DNA of 22,316 nt from RGIG8597 sp045133795 (GCA_045133795.1 JBGUUT010000083.1:1-22316), one strand, 5' to 3'; shown: positions 6,070 through 15,346, counted from the stretch's first letter. The notes: generated from the letters alone by a model not told the origin. A program made the numbers and translations.

Positions 6070-8316
6070 ATGAAAAAGAACGCATATTTTTTTACTTTAA
6101 TATTTTTATTTATTCCATTTTTTATTTTCAGCAAGCTACAATTTGAATGTCTTGCATTAGATGAAAATAATAATTTTTTGTTTTATTCCATCGAAGACGG
6201 AATCACAACTGAAACATTTGCAGAAAATACACTTTTCTACGGAAAAATCTACAATGATACTCCGGATGTTCAAACCGTAAGTTTCAGACCTGACCATATC
6301 GTTTACAACAAAAACAGCGAGTGTGTTTTTATCCAAAATCGTTTTGGAATATTCGCATATATTCAAAATGAAAATGCAATAAAAGCATTACCGAACATTC
6401 CGAATTTCTTATCGGGAGAAGAATACAGTATTTACGATTTATGCAAAATAACCATATCTCCCAACGGAAGATATTTATTATACAAAAAAGCTGTTTCTCC
6501 TACCCGTGCAGATATTTTTATGTACGATTTAGCTTCATCACAATCTACCATGATAATCAGTTCCGCCGACAGATGTCCCGGAGAAATTGTTGCAAAATGG
6601 TCTGCCGATTCAAAATATTTCATCTATCAAAAAAACAACAAAGTTTATTATTTCTCAATCGCTAATTATTCGCAAAATCGACAACTTGATGAATCTTGGC
6701 GTTTTATCGCCGATATAAAATTATCAAACGGAGAATGGACCGGTGATAATCGTTTTATTTGGGCGGATAAAGAAGCTATATGGGAATGTGACACTGTTTC
6801 ATTTGCCGCAAAGTCTATTTATTCCAATTATTTGCAACAAGGAAAAGCTATCGCTTCACTACCGTATTCGTTCCGCCAGCAATCTCATAATTTCTTTTAT
6901 TTTCCGCAATCATCACAAATGCTTTTGGTAAGAAATAACGGAGCTGCAATGTTGTTCAATCCAAATGCACCTTTGGAAAATAACTCGTATTTACAACTCG
7001 ACACAAATATTCGTGTTGAAAAAGCAGAGATTAATCAAAACGGAAACGGAGCCGTTCTTTTAAAAATATTAAAAAACGGAACATTTCAAAAAAAGCTTTT
7101 TCTAATCAAAGATAAAAAATTTCTCGCCTACTCAAACAATCACGGAAAAATAAATGACTTTACATTAGATAACGAAACTTTGTTAATTTCCACATCAGAA
7201 AATGCAATTGCATTAAATCTTGATACAAATGAAACTTTGTGGGAAATAACTCAAAAAGACATTAAAAAAATTCTGCCGATAACAACCGGTCATCTCTTAT
7301 TCGGAAAAGATATTGCATGGTTAAGAAACCACGACAATACTTTACAACCTATGTTTTTATGTTCTGCTCCTGCCGGCGGGCTTTCCGATTCCGGAACACC
7401 GATTGTAATCACATCAAAAGAAAATATTTATGAAATAAATAAAAATACATATATGCTGACACAACTTTCCTCATATCCGGAAACTATAATAGAAGTACCG
7501 CAAAATTCTAAAGGGCGTTTACTTACAAGAGAAATAAAAAAGAGTTTCTATCACAATGTTGTATGTTTTAAAGAGACCTCAAGCGGTAAACAAATTGACA
7601 TTATTAAGGAAGGAAAGTTAAATTACACTCTCTATCAACCGGAAATTAAAGGCGACCTACATTTTAAAGCCGGGGAAAAATACGAAATCGCATTAATATT
7701 CGATTGTTTACAATCCGCAGAAGGTATTTTTGAAATAATAGAAGCATTAAAACGCTATAAAATTAAAGCAAATTTCTTTTTAAACGGAGATTTTATTCGC
7801 AACTCTCCAAACCTCACTAAAGAAATTTCGCTTCAAGACGCCGAAATTTGCAATCTTTTCGACAGCAATATAAATTTTTCCGGAGCCACATATACAATCG
7901 ATAAAAACTTTATTCAACAAGGTCTTTCGTGTGCAGAAGAAAATTATTTTTCCGTTACCGGAAAAAACTTCGCACCTTATTGGCATTCTCCGTTATTCAT
8001 TTATAACACATCGATTGTTCAATACGGACTGGATTGCGGATACAAATTTGTAAGCTATCAATTAGACAGTATGGATTGGATTGATAAAAATGACCGCAAA
8101 GTAAATTCAAAATTCTATATGAATAATGAAAAATTGATTCTTCGGTTGTTTCAAAATTTAAAACCGTCGCAAACCGTTCTTTTTTCGACAGGATTCAACG
8201 GAATTGAACGAGATGAATGGCTTTTCAAAGACATTGATACAATTTTATGCGAAATGCAACGGTCCGGATACACTTTTTCTTATGTCAGCGGAATATTAAA
8301 TCGCTACAGAAAATAA
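6070..8316 (+). CDS. Exported beta-propeller protein with degenerate NodB-like domain
   Basis: The 748-aa protein starts with a signal peptide (MKKNAYFF...FFIFS, about residues 1-21) and is probably periplasmic or surface-exposed. Residues from about 25 to 480 carry repeated beta-strand motifs of the TolB/WD40-like type (ISPNGRYLLY at 129, AKWSADSKYFIY, GEWTGDNRFIW), suggesting a propeller. From about 538 the sequence follows the polysaccharide deacetylase (NodB) pattern: IALIFDC, then IIEALKRYKIKANFFLNGDFI, then a late GYKFVSYQLDSMDW. The metal ligands are lost: the second Asp of TFDDG is C546, and the two His of the HxxxH motif are L596 and N600. It is probably not an active deacetylase and may bind glycans. 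There is no convincing Shine-Dalgarno before 6070. The divergent metG neighbour gives no functional hint. Confidence 0.75.
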   Translation: MKKNAYFFTLIFLFIPFFIFSKLQFECLALDENNNFLFYSIEDGITTETFAENTLFYGKIYNDTPDVQTVSFRPDHIVYNKNSECVFIQNRFGIFAYIQNENAIKALPNIPNFLSGEEYSIYDLCKITISPNGRYLLYKKAVSPTRADIFMYDLASSQSTMIISSADRCPGEIVAKWSADSKYFIYQKNNKVYYFSIANYSQNRQLDESWRFIADIKLSNGEWTGDNRFIWADKEAIWECDTVSFAAKSIYSNYLQQGKAIASLPYSFRQQSHNFFYFPQSSQMLLVRNNGAAMLFNPNAPLENNSYLQLDTNIRVEKAEINQNGNGAVLLKILKNGTFQKKLFLIKDKKFLAYSNNHGKINDFTLDNETLLISTSENAIALNLDTNETLWEITQKDIKKILPITTGHLLFGKDIAWLRNHDNTLQPMFLCSAPAGGLSDSGTPIVITSKENIYEINKNTYMLTQLSSYPETIIEVPQNSKGRLLTREIKKSFYHNVVCFKETSSGKQIDIIKEGKLNYTLYQPEIKGDLHFKAGEKYEIALIFDCLQSAEGIFEIIEALKRYKIKANFFLNGDFIRNSPNLTKEISLQDAEICNLFDSNINFSGATYTIDKNFIQQGLSCAEENYFSVTGKNFAPYWHSPLFIYNTSIVQYGLDCGYKFVSYQLDSMDWIDKNDRKVNSKFYMNNEKLILRLFQNLKPSQTVLFSTGFNGIERDEWLFKDIDTILCEMQRSGYTFSYVSGILNRYRK

Positions 8317-8386
8317 GAATAAGCACTAAAAGTATTATTTTTTGTGATTTTTTGTGCATTTTTCTGCTTTTTTATTCATTTTGTAT

Positions 8387-8425
8387 TTGTTAGTTCTTGC
8401 GAAAAGTTGTATGATAAGCATCATA
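8387..8425 (+). promoter_or_regulatory. Probable nifJ promoter with dyad over the -10 box
   Basis: TTGTTA (8387-8392, 4/6) and TATGAT (8410-8415, 5/6) are spaced by 17 bp. The -10 box is the left arm of a perfect hyphenated dyad, TATGAT-AAGC-ATCATA (8410-8425), which could be an operator covering the transcription start. This is inference from sequence only. Confidence 0.5.
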
Positions 8426-8450
8426 TTTTCCGAAAGGATTTTTGGAAAAT
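8425..8450 (+). other. Hairpin in the predicted nifJ 5' leader
   Basis: ATTTTCC (8425-8431) pairs with GGAAAAT (8444-8450) around a 12-nt loop. It lies just after the probable transcription start and about 18 nt before the ribosome binding site AAGGAG (8468-8473). It may stabilise the mRNA. It has no U tract, so it is not a terminator. Confidence 0.4.
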
Positions 8451-8481
8451 TAAAATTACTTTAAAATAAGGAGTAAATATA

Positions 8482-11400
8482 ATGAGTAACTTTAAAAAAC
8501 AGTCGATGGATGGAAATCAGGCTGCAGCACACGTAGCATATGCTTTTACTGAAGTTGCAGGTATCTACCCTATCACACCGTCATCGCCAATGGCTGACTT
8601 TGTTGACCAATGGTCTGCAAACGGTCTAAAAAACATTTTTGGCACAGAGACAAAAGTTGTTGAAATGGAATCTGAAGCTGGTGCTGCAGGTACAGTTCAC
8701 GGATCTCTTGCTGCCGGAGCTTTAACTACAACATTCACAGCATCACAAGGTCTTCTTTTGATGATTCCAAATATGTACAAAATCGCCGGAGAACTTTTAC
8801 CATGTGTTTTCCATGTATCTGCAAGAACTGTTGCAGCACAGTCTTTAAACATTTTTGGTGACCACTCTGATGTTTACGCTTGTAGACAAACCGGTTTTGC
8901 TATGCTTGCCGAAACTAATACACAAGAAGTTATGGATCTTTCTGCAGTAGCTCACCTTGCTTCTATTGAAGGAAAAGTTCCTTTTATTAACTTCTTTGAC
9001 GGATTCAGAACTTCTCACGAAATTCAAAAAATCAGAATCTGGGATTATGAAGATTTGAAAGAAATGTGTAACATGGACGCTGTAAAAGCTTTCCGTGACC
9101 ACGCTCTTAACCCAGAACACCCTGCAATGCGTGGTTCTCACGAAAACGGAGACGTTTTCTTCCAGCACAGAGAAGCATGTAACACTGTTTACGATGCTTT
9201 ACCTGCTATTGTTGAAAAATACATGGCTAAAGTTAATGCTAAATTGGGAACTAACTACGATTTATTCAACTACTACGGAGCTGCTGATGCTGACCGTGTA
9301 ATTGTTGCTATGGGTTCTATTTGTGATGTAATCGAAGAAGTTATCGATTACTTAAACGCAAAAGGTGAAAAAGTCGGACTTATCAAAGTTAGACTTTACA
9401 GACCATGGGTAAAAGAATCATTTACAAAACTTATTCCTGCTACAGCTAAAAAAATTGCTGTTATCGACAGAACAAAAGAACCGGGAGCTCTCGGTGAACC
9501 ACTTTACTTGGATGTTGCTACAACATTGCGTGAAGCCGGCATGAACGACATCACTCTTGTTGCCGGACGTTACGGTCTTGGTTCTAAAGATACTCCTCCT
9601 TCAAGTGTATTCGCTGTTTACAAAGAACTTGAAAAAGACGCTCCTAAAGCTCGTTTTACATTAGGAATTGTAGACGATGTTACAAACTTAAGCTTGCCTG
9701 AAATCAAACCGGCTCCTATTACTGCTGCTGCCGGAACAAAAGAATGTAAATTCTGGGGATTAGGTGGAGACGGTACTGTAGGTGCAAACAAAAACTCTAC
9801 AAAAATCATCGGTGACCACACAGATAAATATATCCAAGCATATTTCCAATATGACTCTAAAAAAACTGGTGGTATTACAATTTCTCACCTTAGATTCGGT
9901 GATAAACCAATCAGAAGCCCTTATTACATCAATCAGGCTGACTTTGTTGCTTGTCACAGCCCTTCTTATGTTATCAAAGGATACAAAATGGTTCAGGATG
10001 TTAAACCTAACGGTATCTTTATGATTAACTGCCAGTGGACAGATGAAGAATTAGACAAACACATGCCTGCTGAATCTAAAAAATATATTGCTGATAACAA
10101 CATTCAGGTTTATACAATCAACGCTATTGATAAAGCTATTGAAATCGGTATGGGTAAACGTACAAATACTATTCTTCAATCAGCATTCTTCAAACTTGCA
10201 GATGTTATGCCTATCGATGAAGCAATCGATTACATGAAACAAGCAGCTAAGAAATCATATGCTAAAAAAGGTGACGATGTTGTTCAAATGAACTACAACG
10301 CTATCGATGCCGGTGTTGAAATCTTGCATAAAGTAGAAATTCCTGCTTCATGGAAAGACGCAGTTAATGATGCTCCTAAAGCTAAACTTGCCGGAGATCC
10401 AAAAGTTGTAGCTATGGTTGAAAACTTAATGAACCCTATCGCACTTATGGAAGGTGACAGTTTACCTGTTTCTGCATTTAAAGATTGTGCAGACGGACAG
10501 TTTGAAATCGGTGCTTCTGCTTATGAAAAACGTGGAACAGCAGTTATGGTTCCGGTTTGGGATCCGGCTACTTGTGCTCAATGTAACAGTTGTGCATTTG
10601 TATGTTCTCACGCTACAATTCGTCCGTTTATCTTAGACGAAGCTGAAGTTAAAGCTGCACCTGCAAACATTAAACTTGCAGATTCTAAACATGCCGTTGC
10701 TGCCGGAATGAAATACGTAATGAGTGTTTCTCCGTTAGATTGTATGGGATGTGGTGAATGTGTAACTGTATGTCCTGCAGCAAGCAAAGGTGCTATCAAA
10801 ATGGTACCACAAGAAACTCAGTCTGCTGAACAACCTGTATTCGATTACTTGGTTGCTAATGTCGGCAAAAAAGAAATCAAACCTGCATTTACTGATGCAA
10901 CTCCTATCGGTTCTCAGTATAACCAACCATTGTTAGAGTTCTCTGGTTCATGTGCCGGTTGTGCTGAAACTTCTTATGCACGTTTGATCACTCAGTTATT
11001 CGGTGAACAAATGTATATTTCTAATGCTACCGGATGTTCTTCTATCTGGGGTGGTCCTGCAGCTACTTGTCCTTATACTGTAAACAAAGACAGTAAAAAA
11101 GGTCCGGCTTGGTCTAACTCATTATTTGAAGACAATGCAGAACACGGTTTGGGTATGCATTTGGGACAGAAATTTATCCGTGACAGCTTAATCAAGAAAC
11201 TTGAAGAAATTGCTGCTGGTGATAAAGCTTCTGACTCTTTAAAAGCTGCTATTGCAAAATATCTTGAAACTAAAGATTCTACAAAAGGAAACGTTGAACC
11301 TACAAAAGCTCTTATTGCAGAACTTGAAAAAGTTGATTGTGACTGCGTAAAAGAAATCCTTGAAAAGAAAGCTTACTTGTCTAAGAAATCTGTATGGATT

Positions 11401-12039
11401 ATGGGTGGAGACGGTTGGGCTTACGATATCGGATTCGGCGGTCTTGACCACGTTCTTGCTTCAGGTGAAAACGTAAACGTTATGGTATTCGATACTGAAA
11501 TGTATTCAAATACAGGTGGACAGGCTTCTAAAGCTTCTAATATCGGAGAAATCTGTCAGTTTGCTGCTTCTGGTAAAGATATCGGTAAGAAATCTCTTGC
11601 TGAAATCGCTATGAGCTATGGCTATGTTTATGTAGCTCAGATTGCTCTTGGTGCAAACCCTGCACAAGCAGTAAAAGTAATTGCTGAAGCTGAAGCTTAT
11701 AACGGACCTTCATTGATTATTGGTTATGCTCCATGTGAAATCCACGGTATTAAAGGTGGAATGAACCATTGCCAAGACGAAATGAAAGCTGCTGTTAAAT
11801 CAGGTTACTGGAACTTGTTCAGTTTCAACCCTGCTCTTAAGGCAGAAGGTAAAAATCCGTTTACTCTTACTTCAAAAGAAGGTGACGGTTCTTACCAGAC
11901 ATTCCTTGCTAATGAAACTCGTTATTCTGCACTTACTCGTAAGTTCCCAGAAAGAGCTGAAAAGCTTTTCAAAGAAAACGAAGAAGCTGCAAAAGCAAGA
12001 TTTGAACACTTACAGAGATTGGTTGAGTTATATAAATAA
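8482..12039 (+). CDS. nifJ: Pyruvate:ferredoxin (flavodoxin) oxidoreductase
   Basis: Converts pyruvate and CoA to acetyl-CoA and CO2 while reducing ferredoxin or flavodoxin, the central step of anaerobic pyruvate breakdown. The 1185-aa single chain has the full fused order. First comes the N-terminal domain with YPITPSSPMAD and the VVEMESEAGAAG glutamate. A CoA/transketolase-C-like region follows. Two ferredoxin-type 4Fe-4S motifs begin at C698 (CAQCNSC) and C754 (CMGCGEC). The proximal cluster has C824, C827, C852 and C1085, matching the spacing in the Desulfovibrio enzyme. The TPP motif is GGDGWAYDIGFGG from 975, ending SNTGGQ. AAGGAG stands 8 nt before the ATG. Codon use looks biased and regular, as expected for a highly expressed gene. 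It is flanked by its own promoter and terminator. Confidence 0.98.
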   Translation: MSNFKKQSMDGNQAAAHVAYAFTEVAGIYPITPSSPMADFVDQWSANGLKNIFGTETKVVEMESEAGAAGTVHGSLAAGALTTTFTASQGLLLMIPNMYKIAGELLPCVFHVSARTVAAQSLNIFGDHSDVYACRQTGFAMLAETNTQEVMDLSAVAHLASIEGKVPFINFFDGFRTSHEIQKIRIWDYEDLKEMCNMDAVKAFRDHALNPEHPAMRGSHENGDVFFQHREACNTVYDALPAIVEKYMAKVNAKLGTNYDLFNYYGAADADRVIVAMGSICDVIEEVIDYLNAKGEKVGLIKVRLYRPWVKESFTKLIPATAKKIAVIDRTKEPGALGEPLYLDVATTLREAGMNDITLVAGRYGLGSKDTPPSSVFAVYKELEKDAPKARFTLGIVDDVTNLSLPEIKPAPITAAAGTKECKFWGLGGDGTVGANKNSTKIIGDHTDKYIQAYFQYDSKKTGGITISHLRFGDKPIRSPYYINQADFVACHSPSYVIKGYKMVQDVKPNGIFMINCQWTDEELDKHMPAESKKYIADNNIQVYTINAIDKAIEIGMGKRTNTILQSAFFKLADVMPIDEAIDYMKQAAKKSYAKKGDDVVQMNYNAIDAGVEILHKVEIPASWKDAVNDAPKAKLAGDPKVVAMVENLMNPIALMEGDSLPVSAFKDCADGQFEIGASAYEKRGTAVMVPVWDPATCAQCNSCAFVCSHATIRPFILDEAEVKAAPANIKLADSKHAVAAGMKYVMSVSPLDCMGCGECVTVCPAASKGAIKMVPQETQSAEQPVFDYLVANVGKKEIKPAFTDATPIGSQYNQPLLEFSGSCAGCAETSYARLITQLFGEQMYISNATGCSSIWGGPAATCPYTVNKDSKKGPAWSNSLFEDNAEHGLGMHLGQKFIRDSLIKKLEEIAAGDKASDSLKAAIAKYLETKDSTKGNVEPTKALIAELEKVDCDCVKEILEKKAYLSKKSVWIMGGDGWAYDIGFGGLDHVLASGENVNVMVFDTEMYSNTGGQASKASNIGEICQFAASGKDIGKKSLAEIAMSYGYVYVAQIALGANPAQAVKVIAEAEAYNGPSLIIGYAPCEIHGIKGGMNHCQDEMKAAVKSGYWNLFSFNPALKAEGKNPFTLTSKEGDGSYQTFLANETRYSALTRKFPERAEKLFKENEEAAKARFEHLQRLVELYK

Positions 12040-12072
12040 TAACTTTCAATCTTTGATAGTTTCTTAAAAAAT

Positions 12073-12120
12073 AAAATAACACAGACATTACTTCACGGTT
12101 TTGTCTGTGTTATTTTTTTT
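12073..12120 (+). terminator. nifJ terminator
   Basis: A 15-bp stem (12073-12087 with 12102-12116; core AACACAGACA/TGTCTGTGTT) closes a 14-nt loop and runs into eight T at 12113-12120. Confidence 0.93.
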
Positions 12121-12143
12121 CTAATCGCTCTTCTACAGGACAT

Positions 12144-12187
12144 AAAAAAAACTCCCCGACTGATTAGAAATCAATCAAAGGAGTTTT
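12144..12187 (-). terminator. Terminator of the htrA-rnd operon
   Basis: AAAACTCC/GGAGTTTT (12148-12155/12180-12187) with an inner TGATT/AATCA stem (12161-12165/12169-12173). The A-run 12144-12150 gives a U tract on the minus strand, just downstream of the last gene of the operon. Confidence 0.85.
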
Positions 12188-12207
12188 CTTTTGATATTAA
12201 TAATAAT

Positions 12208-12633
12208 TTAAATCTCTTTTATTTCTTTTGAAACTTGCTTATTCAACTTATCAAGCTTTTTCAAACTCTTATCAATTTCTTTTTTTGTCTTTTTGTCCGG
12301 ATTTTCAGTAAGTACTTCATTCAATCGATTAATCATTAACTGCAACTGTTTCTGAATCTTCGGTAAATCTTCTTTTTTTGCTTTCTTCAAACCGTTTTCT
12401 AATTCCTTAGCTTTTTTATTTACTAAAGGCATTACTTCTTTATTGAAATCTTTAACCGTCTTATCAAATAAAGGTTTCATTTCAGCATAGAAATCTTTAA
12501 ATACATCTCCGGTTTCCTTTACAACACCTTTTATTGACTGCCCCAAGTTTTTAAAAGCCCCTTTCAAATTATTTTCCGCAAATCCCGACATTGCTACAAA
12601 ACAAATTAATACAATGCTTAAAAATCTTTTCAT
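12208..12633 (-). CDS. Secreted lysine-rich helical protein, function unknown
   Basis: The 141-aa protein has a signal peptide (MKRFLSIVLICFVAMSGFA, cleavage likely before ENN) and no lipobox Cys, so it is probably free in the periplasm. The mature part is almost entirely charged helix, rich in Lys and Glu with heptad-like hydrophobics, and likely forms a coiled coil. I do not recognise a family. It is the last gene of the operon. Its ATG overlaps the TGA of the upstream lipoprotein gene (ATGA, 12630-12633), and GGAGG (12645-12641) lies inside that gene, so the two are translationally coupled. Co-expression with a lipoprotein and an HtrA-type protease suggests an envelope role, but this is inference. 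Confidence 0.75.
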   Translation of the reverse strand: MKRFLSIVLICFVAMSGFAENNLKGAFKNLGQSIKGVVKETGDVFKDFYAEMKPLFDKTVKDFNKEVMPLVNKKAKELENGLKKAKKEDLPKIQKQLQLMINRLNEVLTENPDKKTKKEIDKSLKKLDKLNKQVSKEIKEI

Positions 12634-13178
12634 TCTTTTTCCTCCTTATCTTTCACTAAAAATAAATCATCTAAGCCTTGATATTCGAAATCACTGATTA
12701 TATAACTTTCTTCATTTTTAGATAACTGTAATTTTCCTATATAAATTTTTCCTTGAACAATTAATTTATAAGAAATCCACAGCATTTTGGTATTTTCATT
12801 CTCCGGAATACCGACACGTAATTGATAACGTTTTGATAATTTCGGATTACCGTATCTTAAATAAAAAGAATTGTACGTAGACAAAACAAAAGAACTTTCC
12901 AAATCTCCCTTCCCTGCCAAAGCCTTAAAAAAGTTTTCTACAGTCGTATACAAACTTCGGCGAATCGGATTCCCTGTATCAGAATCAATCAGAAAACCGA
13001 TATCAACATCTTGCATTCTGATAATTTTACGTGACAACGGAGCTTCAAAACTTGCAGGTGAAAAACTGTCCGTATAAACTAGGTCATCAAAATCGGTTGC
13101 ATCTGCATCGCCTTTTACTTTTCGCTCACATGAAAATACACAAAATAAAATCATTAATACAAAAAAACTAATTTTCAT
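12630..13178 (-). CDS. Predicted lipoprotein, function unknown
   Basis: The 182-aa product has a lipoprotein signal (MKISFFVLMILFCVFSC) with lipobox VFSC, making C17 the likely lipidated residue. An acidic linker follows. The body (about 50-170) alternates short strands and looks like a compact alpha/beta or beta domain; I do not recognise it. The frame opens at 13199, but the signal peptide begins at the ATG at 13178, and GAGAG upstream supports it. The start overlaps the 3' end of the rnd-like gene by 11 bp and the stop overlaps the next gene by 4 bp. This indicates tight operon packing. Confidence 0.75.
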   Translation of the reverse strand: MKISFFVLMILFCVFSCERKVKGDADATDFDDLVYTDSFSPASFEAPLSRKIIRMQDVDIGFLIDSDTGNPIRRSLYTTVENFFKALAGKGDLESSFVLSTYNSFYLRYGNPKLSKRYQLRVGIPENENTKMLWISYKLIVQGKIYIGKLQLSKNEESYIISDFEYQGLDDLFLVKDKEEKE

Positions 13179-14067
13179 TTTTACTCTCAATTTCAGCATT
13201 CGCCTCTTGTTGTGCTTTCAATAATAAATTAATCAATCTTTTTTTTATCGAAATATTTTTATTATTTATCAAATTATACAACATTCCCTGAGTCAACATT
13301 TTTTTTGCCGACAAATCTGTCAAAACATGCTTATCCAAAACTTGAAACGGCGGTTTATTTAAATCTTCCGCAAGCTTTTCACGAGCTAAAAATAAATGCT
13401 TTACCCGAATTTTCTGGTCATTTTTCATTCTTTTATATCCCGGTAACTTTGTATATCCCGGAACATATTCCGTTTTAATAGTAACAGCATTTTTCATCGC
13501 CGCCGTTACGGCTTTCATCAAACCTTTTTCTATCGCAATCTCATCTAAATTTCTTCTGATTTCAAAAAGATACGCAACATCTGAAAGAGCGTATTCTATT
13601 TGCTCCGGCGGAAGCGGACGAATCAGCCAATTAGATTTTTGATTTTTCTTTTTGTTAGTTTTTTCCGGATTATTAAGGTTAAACATTGCTTCTAAAGCAA
13701 CTAAATTACCGGACAAGCCAAGTATTTCTTGCTCTATCGCCAAATCATAAACTCCGATAAGTTTAATCTTATATTTTTTCCACAAAAGATTTGCATCTGA
13801 CGAACAAGCAAACCACAATTTTTCTAGCTTCGGATTTTCAAAAAGACGTTTCAGACCTTCCGAAGAAACAGTAAACGGATCTATCAAATAAAAATTATTC
13901 CCATCAAAAATCTGCACAAGACACAAATGTTCGCCGTAAATATGAAGATTAAACTCCCCTTCAAAATCTACGGCTATAGATGTAACTCCAATCTTTTCCC
14001 AATCATCAAGCAATTTATTTAACGCCTCGTTACTGTCAATCCACGAGTACGAAGTAAATTTTTCCAT
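13168..14067 (-). CDS. rnd: Ribonuclease D-like 3'-5' exonuclease
   Basis: A 299-aa DEDDy-type exonuclease. D34 and E36 lie in AVDFEGE, D91 in ACSSDANLLW, and Y159 and D163 in YALSDVAYL, so all five catalytic residues are present. RNase D trims 3' ends of tRNA precursors and other small RNAs. After the nuclease domain (about 1-190) comes a segment like an HRDC nucleic-acid-binding domain (about 220-285). The chain is shorter than E. coli RNase D (about 370 aa), which has two HRDC domains. The frame runs up to 14118, but the ATG at 14067 is preceded by AGGAAAG and leaves a 22-bp gap to the htrA stop. It is the second gene of the htrA operon. Confidence 0.88.
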   Translation of the reverse strand: MEKFTSYSWIDSNEALNKLLDDWEKIGVTSIAVDFEGEFNLHIYGEHLCLVQIFDGNNFYLIDPFTVSSEGLKRLFENPKLEKLWFACSSDANLLWKKYKIKLIGVYDLAIEQEILGLSGNLVALEAMFNLNNPEKTNKKKNQKSNWLIRPLPPEQIEYALSDVAYLFEIRRNLDEIAIEKGLMKAVTAAMKNAVTIKTEYVPGYTKLPGYKRMKNDQKIRVKHLFLAREKLAEDLNKPPFQVLDKHVLTDLSAKKMLTQGMLYNLINNKNISIKKRLINLLLKAQQEANAEIESKNEN

Positions 14068-14089
14068 TATTTTTTCTTTCCTTAAAAAA

Positions 14090-15265
14090 TTATCTGTCTG
14101 TAAAAAGTCGCTTATCAATCAATTTCACATTCGTTTCATAATTTCTTCTTTTGTACATATAAGTAACTTTCACAATTTCGCCGACTTTAGAATTTTTCAA
14201 TACATTAACAAGCGAATTATAATCGGTAATTTTGACATCATTAATAGCCGTAATTACCTCTCCCCCAATCATTACCACACGATTACCGTACATTGCCTTT
14301 TGGTTTCCGCCTCGCAAACCGCCTTTATAAGCTTCTCCGTTTTGAGCGACTTGCATAACCATCAGTCCGGTATCCGTACCCAAATTCAATGCACGCGACA
14401 AACGTCTGTTTACCGGCAAAAATGTTGCATCTATCCAACCACGTTTTACATAACCAAACTCTACAAGCTGCGGAACTACATCTTTTACTTTGTCAACCGG
14501 AATTGCAAAACCTATTCCGACACTTCCTGATGACGGGCTGACAATCATAGTATTAATTCCGATAAGATTTCCGGATGAATCAAGCAACGGTCCGCCGGAA
14601 TTTCCGGGATTGATAGAAGCATCCGTTTGGATTGTACCTTCCATCAAAACTCCGTTAGAACTTTTTATATTTCTGTTTAATGCTGAAATTATTCCGGAAG
14701 TCAAAGTGTGATCAAATCCAAACGGATTTCCGATTGCATAAACAGACTGTCCGATTCTTAAATTTTCGGATGTTCCCATTTTTATAGCTGTCAAAGTCGC
14801 CGGAGGGTCTTTTATTTTGATTACGGCAAGGTCATTTTCCGGGTCGACACCGACAATAGTTGCTTCCCAATCCGCTTCTTCTTGATTGAGAGTTACAGTA
14901 AGACGGTCTGCATTTCCAACAACATGATAATTTGTGACTATATAACCGTTTTTTGAGTCAATTATTACTCCGGAACCTTGTCCCTCACTTGTTTGCGGAT
15001 AAACATCAAAAAAATAACTTACATATTCTGTTTTATAAGAAGTTATATAAACTACGGCAGGACTTGCTTTTTCATACAATTCGATTGTTTTAAGCTCATC
15101 ACTTGTCAAACTTGATTGATTAGTCGTAACAGGGAGAACATCTTTTATCTCTATATTCTTTTCCGAAACATTCGCCTTTCCGTTTTCACTGTTAAGAAAA
15201 TATAACAAACTAAATCCCGTCAATAACGAAACTGAAAATACCAATAATAATTTAAAACTTTTCAT
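14090..15265 (-). CDS. htrA: HtrA/DegP-family serine protease with one PDZ domain
   Basis: The 391-aa envelope protease has an N-terminal hydrophobic segment (about 5-25), either an uncleaved anchor as in DegS or a signal peptide. The trypsin-like domain holds the triad H114 (VTNYHVVG), D145 (ENDLAVIK) and S223 (GNSGGP). One PDZ domain follows at about 275-385. HtrA proteases degrade or sense misfolded exported proteins. The ATG at 15265 is chosen because AAAGGAT lies 7-8 nt upstream and the hydrophobic segment follows directly. The longer frame to 15316 would cover the predicted promoter. First gene of a four-gene operon with the RNase D-like protein, a lipoprotein and a secreted helical protein. 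Confidence 0.94.
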   Translation of the reverse strand: MKSFKLLLVFSVSLLTGFSLLYFLNSENGKANVSEKNIEIKDVLPVTTNQSSLTSDELKTIELYEKASPAVVYITSYKTEYVSYFFDVYPQTSEGQGSGVIIDSKNGYIVTNYHVVGNADRLTVTLNQEEADWEATIVGVDPENDLAVIKIKDPPATLTAIKMGTSENLRIGQSVYAIGNPFGFDHTLTSGIISALNRNIKSSNGVLMEGTIQTDASINPGNSGGPLLDSSGNLIGINTMIVSPSSGSVGIGFAIPVDKVKDVVPQLVEFGYVKRGWIDATFLPVNRRLSRALNLGTDTGLMVMQVAQNGEAYKGGLRGGNQKAMYGNRVVMIGGEVITAINDVKITDYNSLVNVLKNSKVGEIVKVTYMYKRRNYETNVKLIDKRLFTDR

Positions 15266-15287
15266 TATAAAAATCCTTTTGTGCCGC

Positions 15288-15316
15288 ATATTACATGATT
15301 TGCGTAGCTTTCTCAA
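15288..15316 (-). promoter_or_regulatory. Probable htrA operon promoter
   Basis: On the minus strand TTGAGA (15316-15311, 5/6) and TAATAT (15293-15288, 4/6) are 17 bp apart, about 22 bp upstream of the start. No heat-shock operator was recognised. Confidence 0.5.
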
Positions 15317-15346
15317 GTTTCAGTAAACTACCATTATTAAAATCTA

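Noticed and set aside
8317..8386. Terminator after the propeller gene
   Set aside because: Only a weak, mismatched A/T-rich pairing is possible (about 8325-8350), so I could not support it.
8845..11451. Several minus-strand and shifted frames inside nifJ
   Set aside because: They lie within a full-length, motif-complete gene and have no ribosome binding sites or family resemblance.
15266..15316. N-terminal extension of HtrA
   Set aside because: It covers the predicted promoter, and the ATG at 15265 has a good ribosome binding site.
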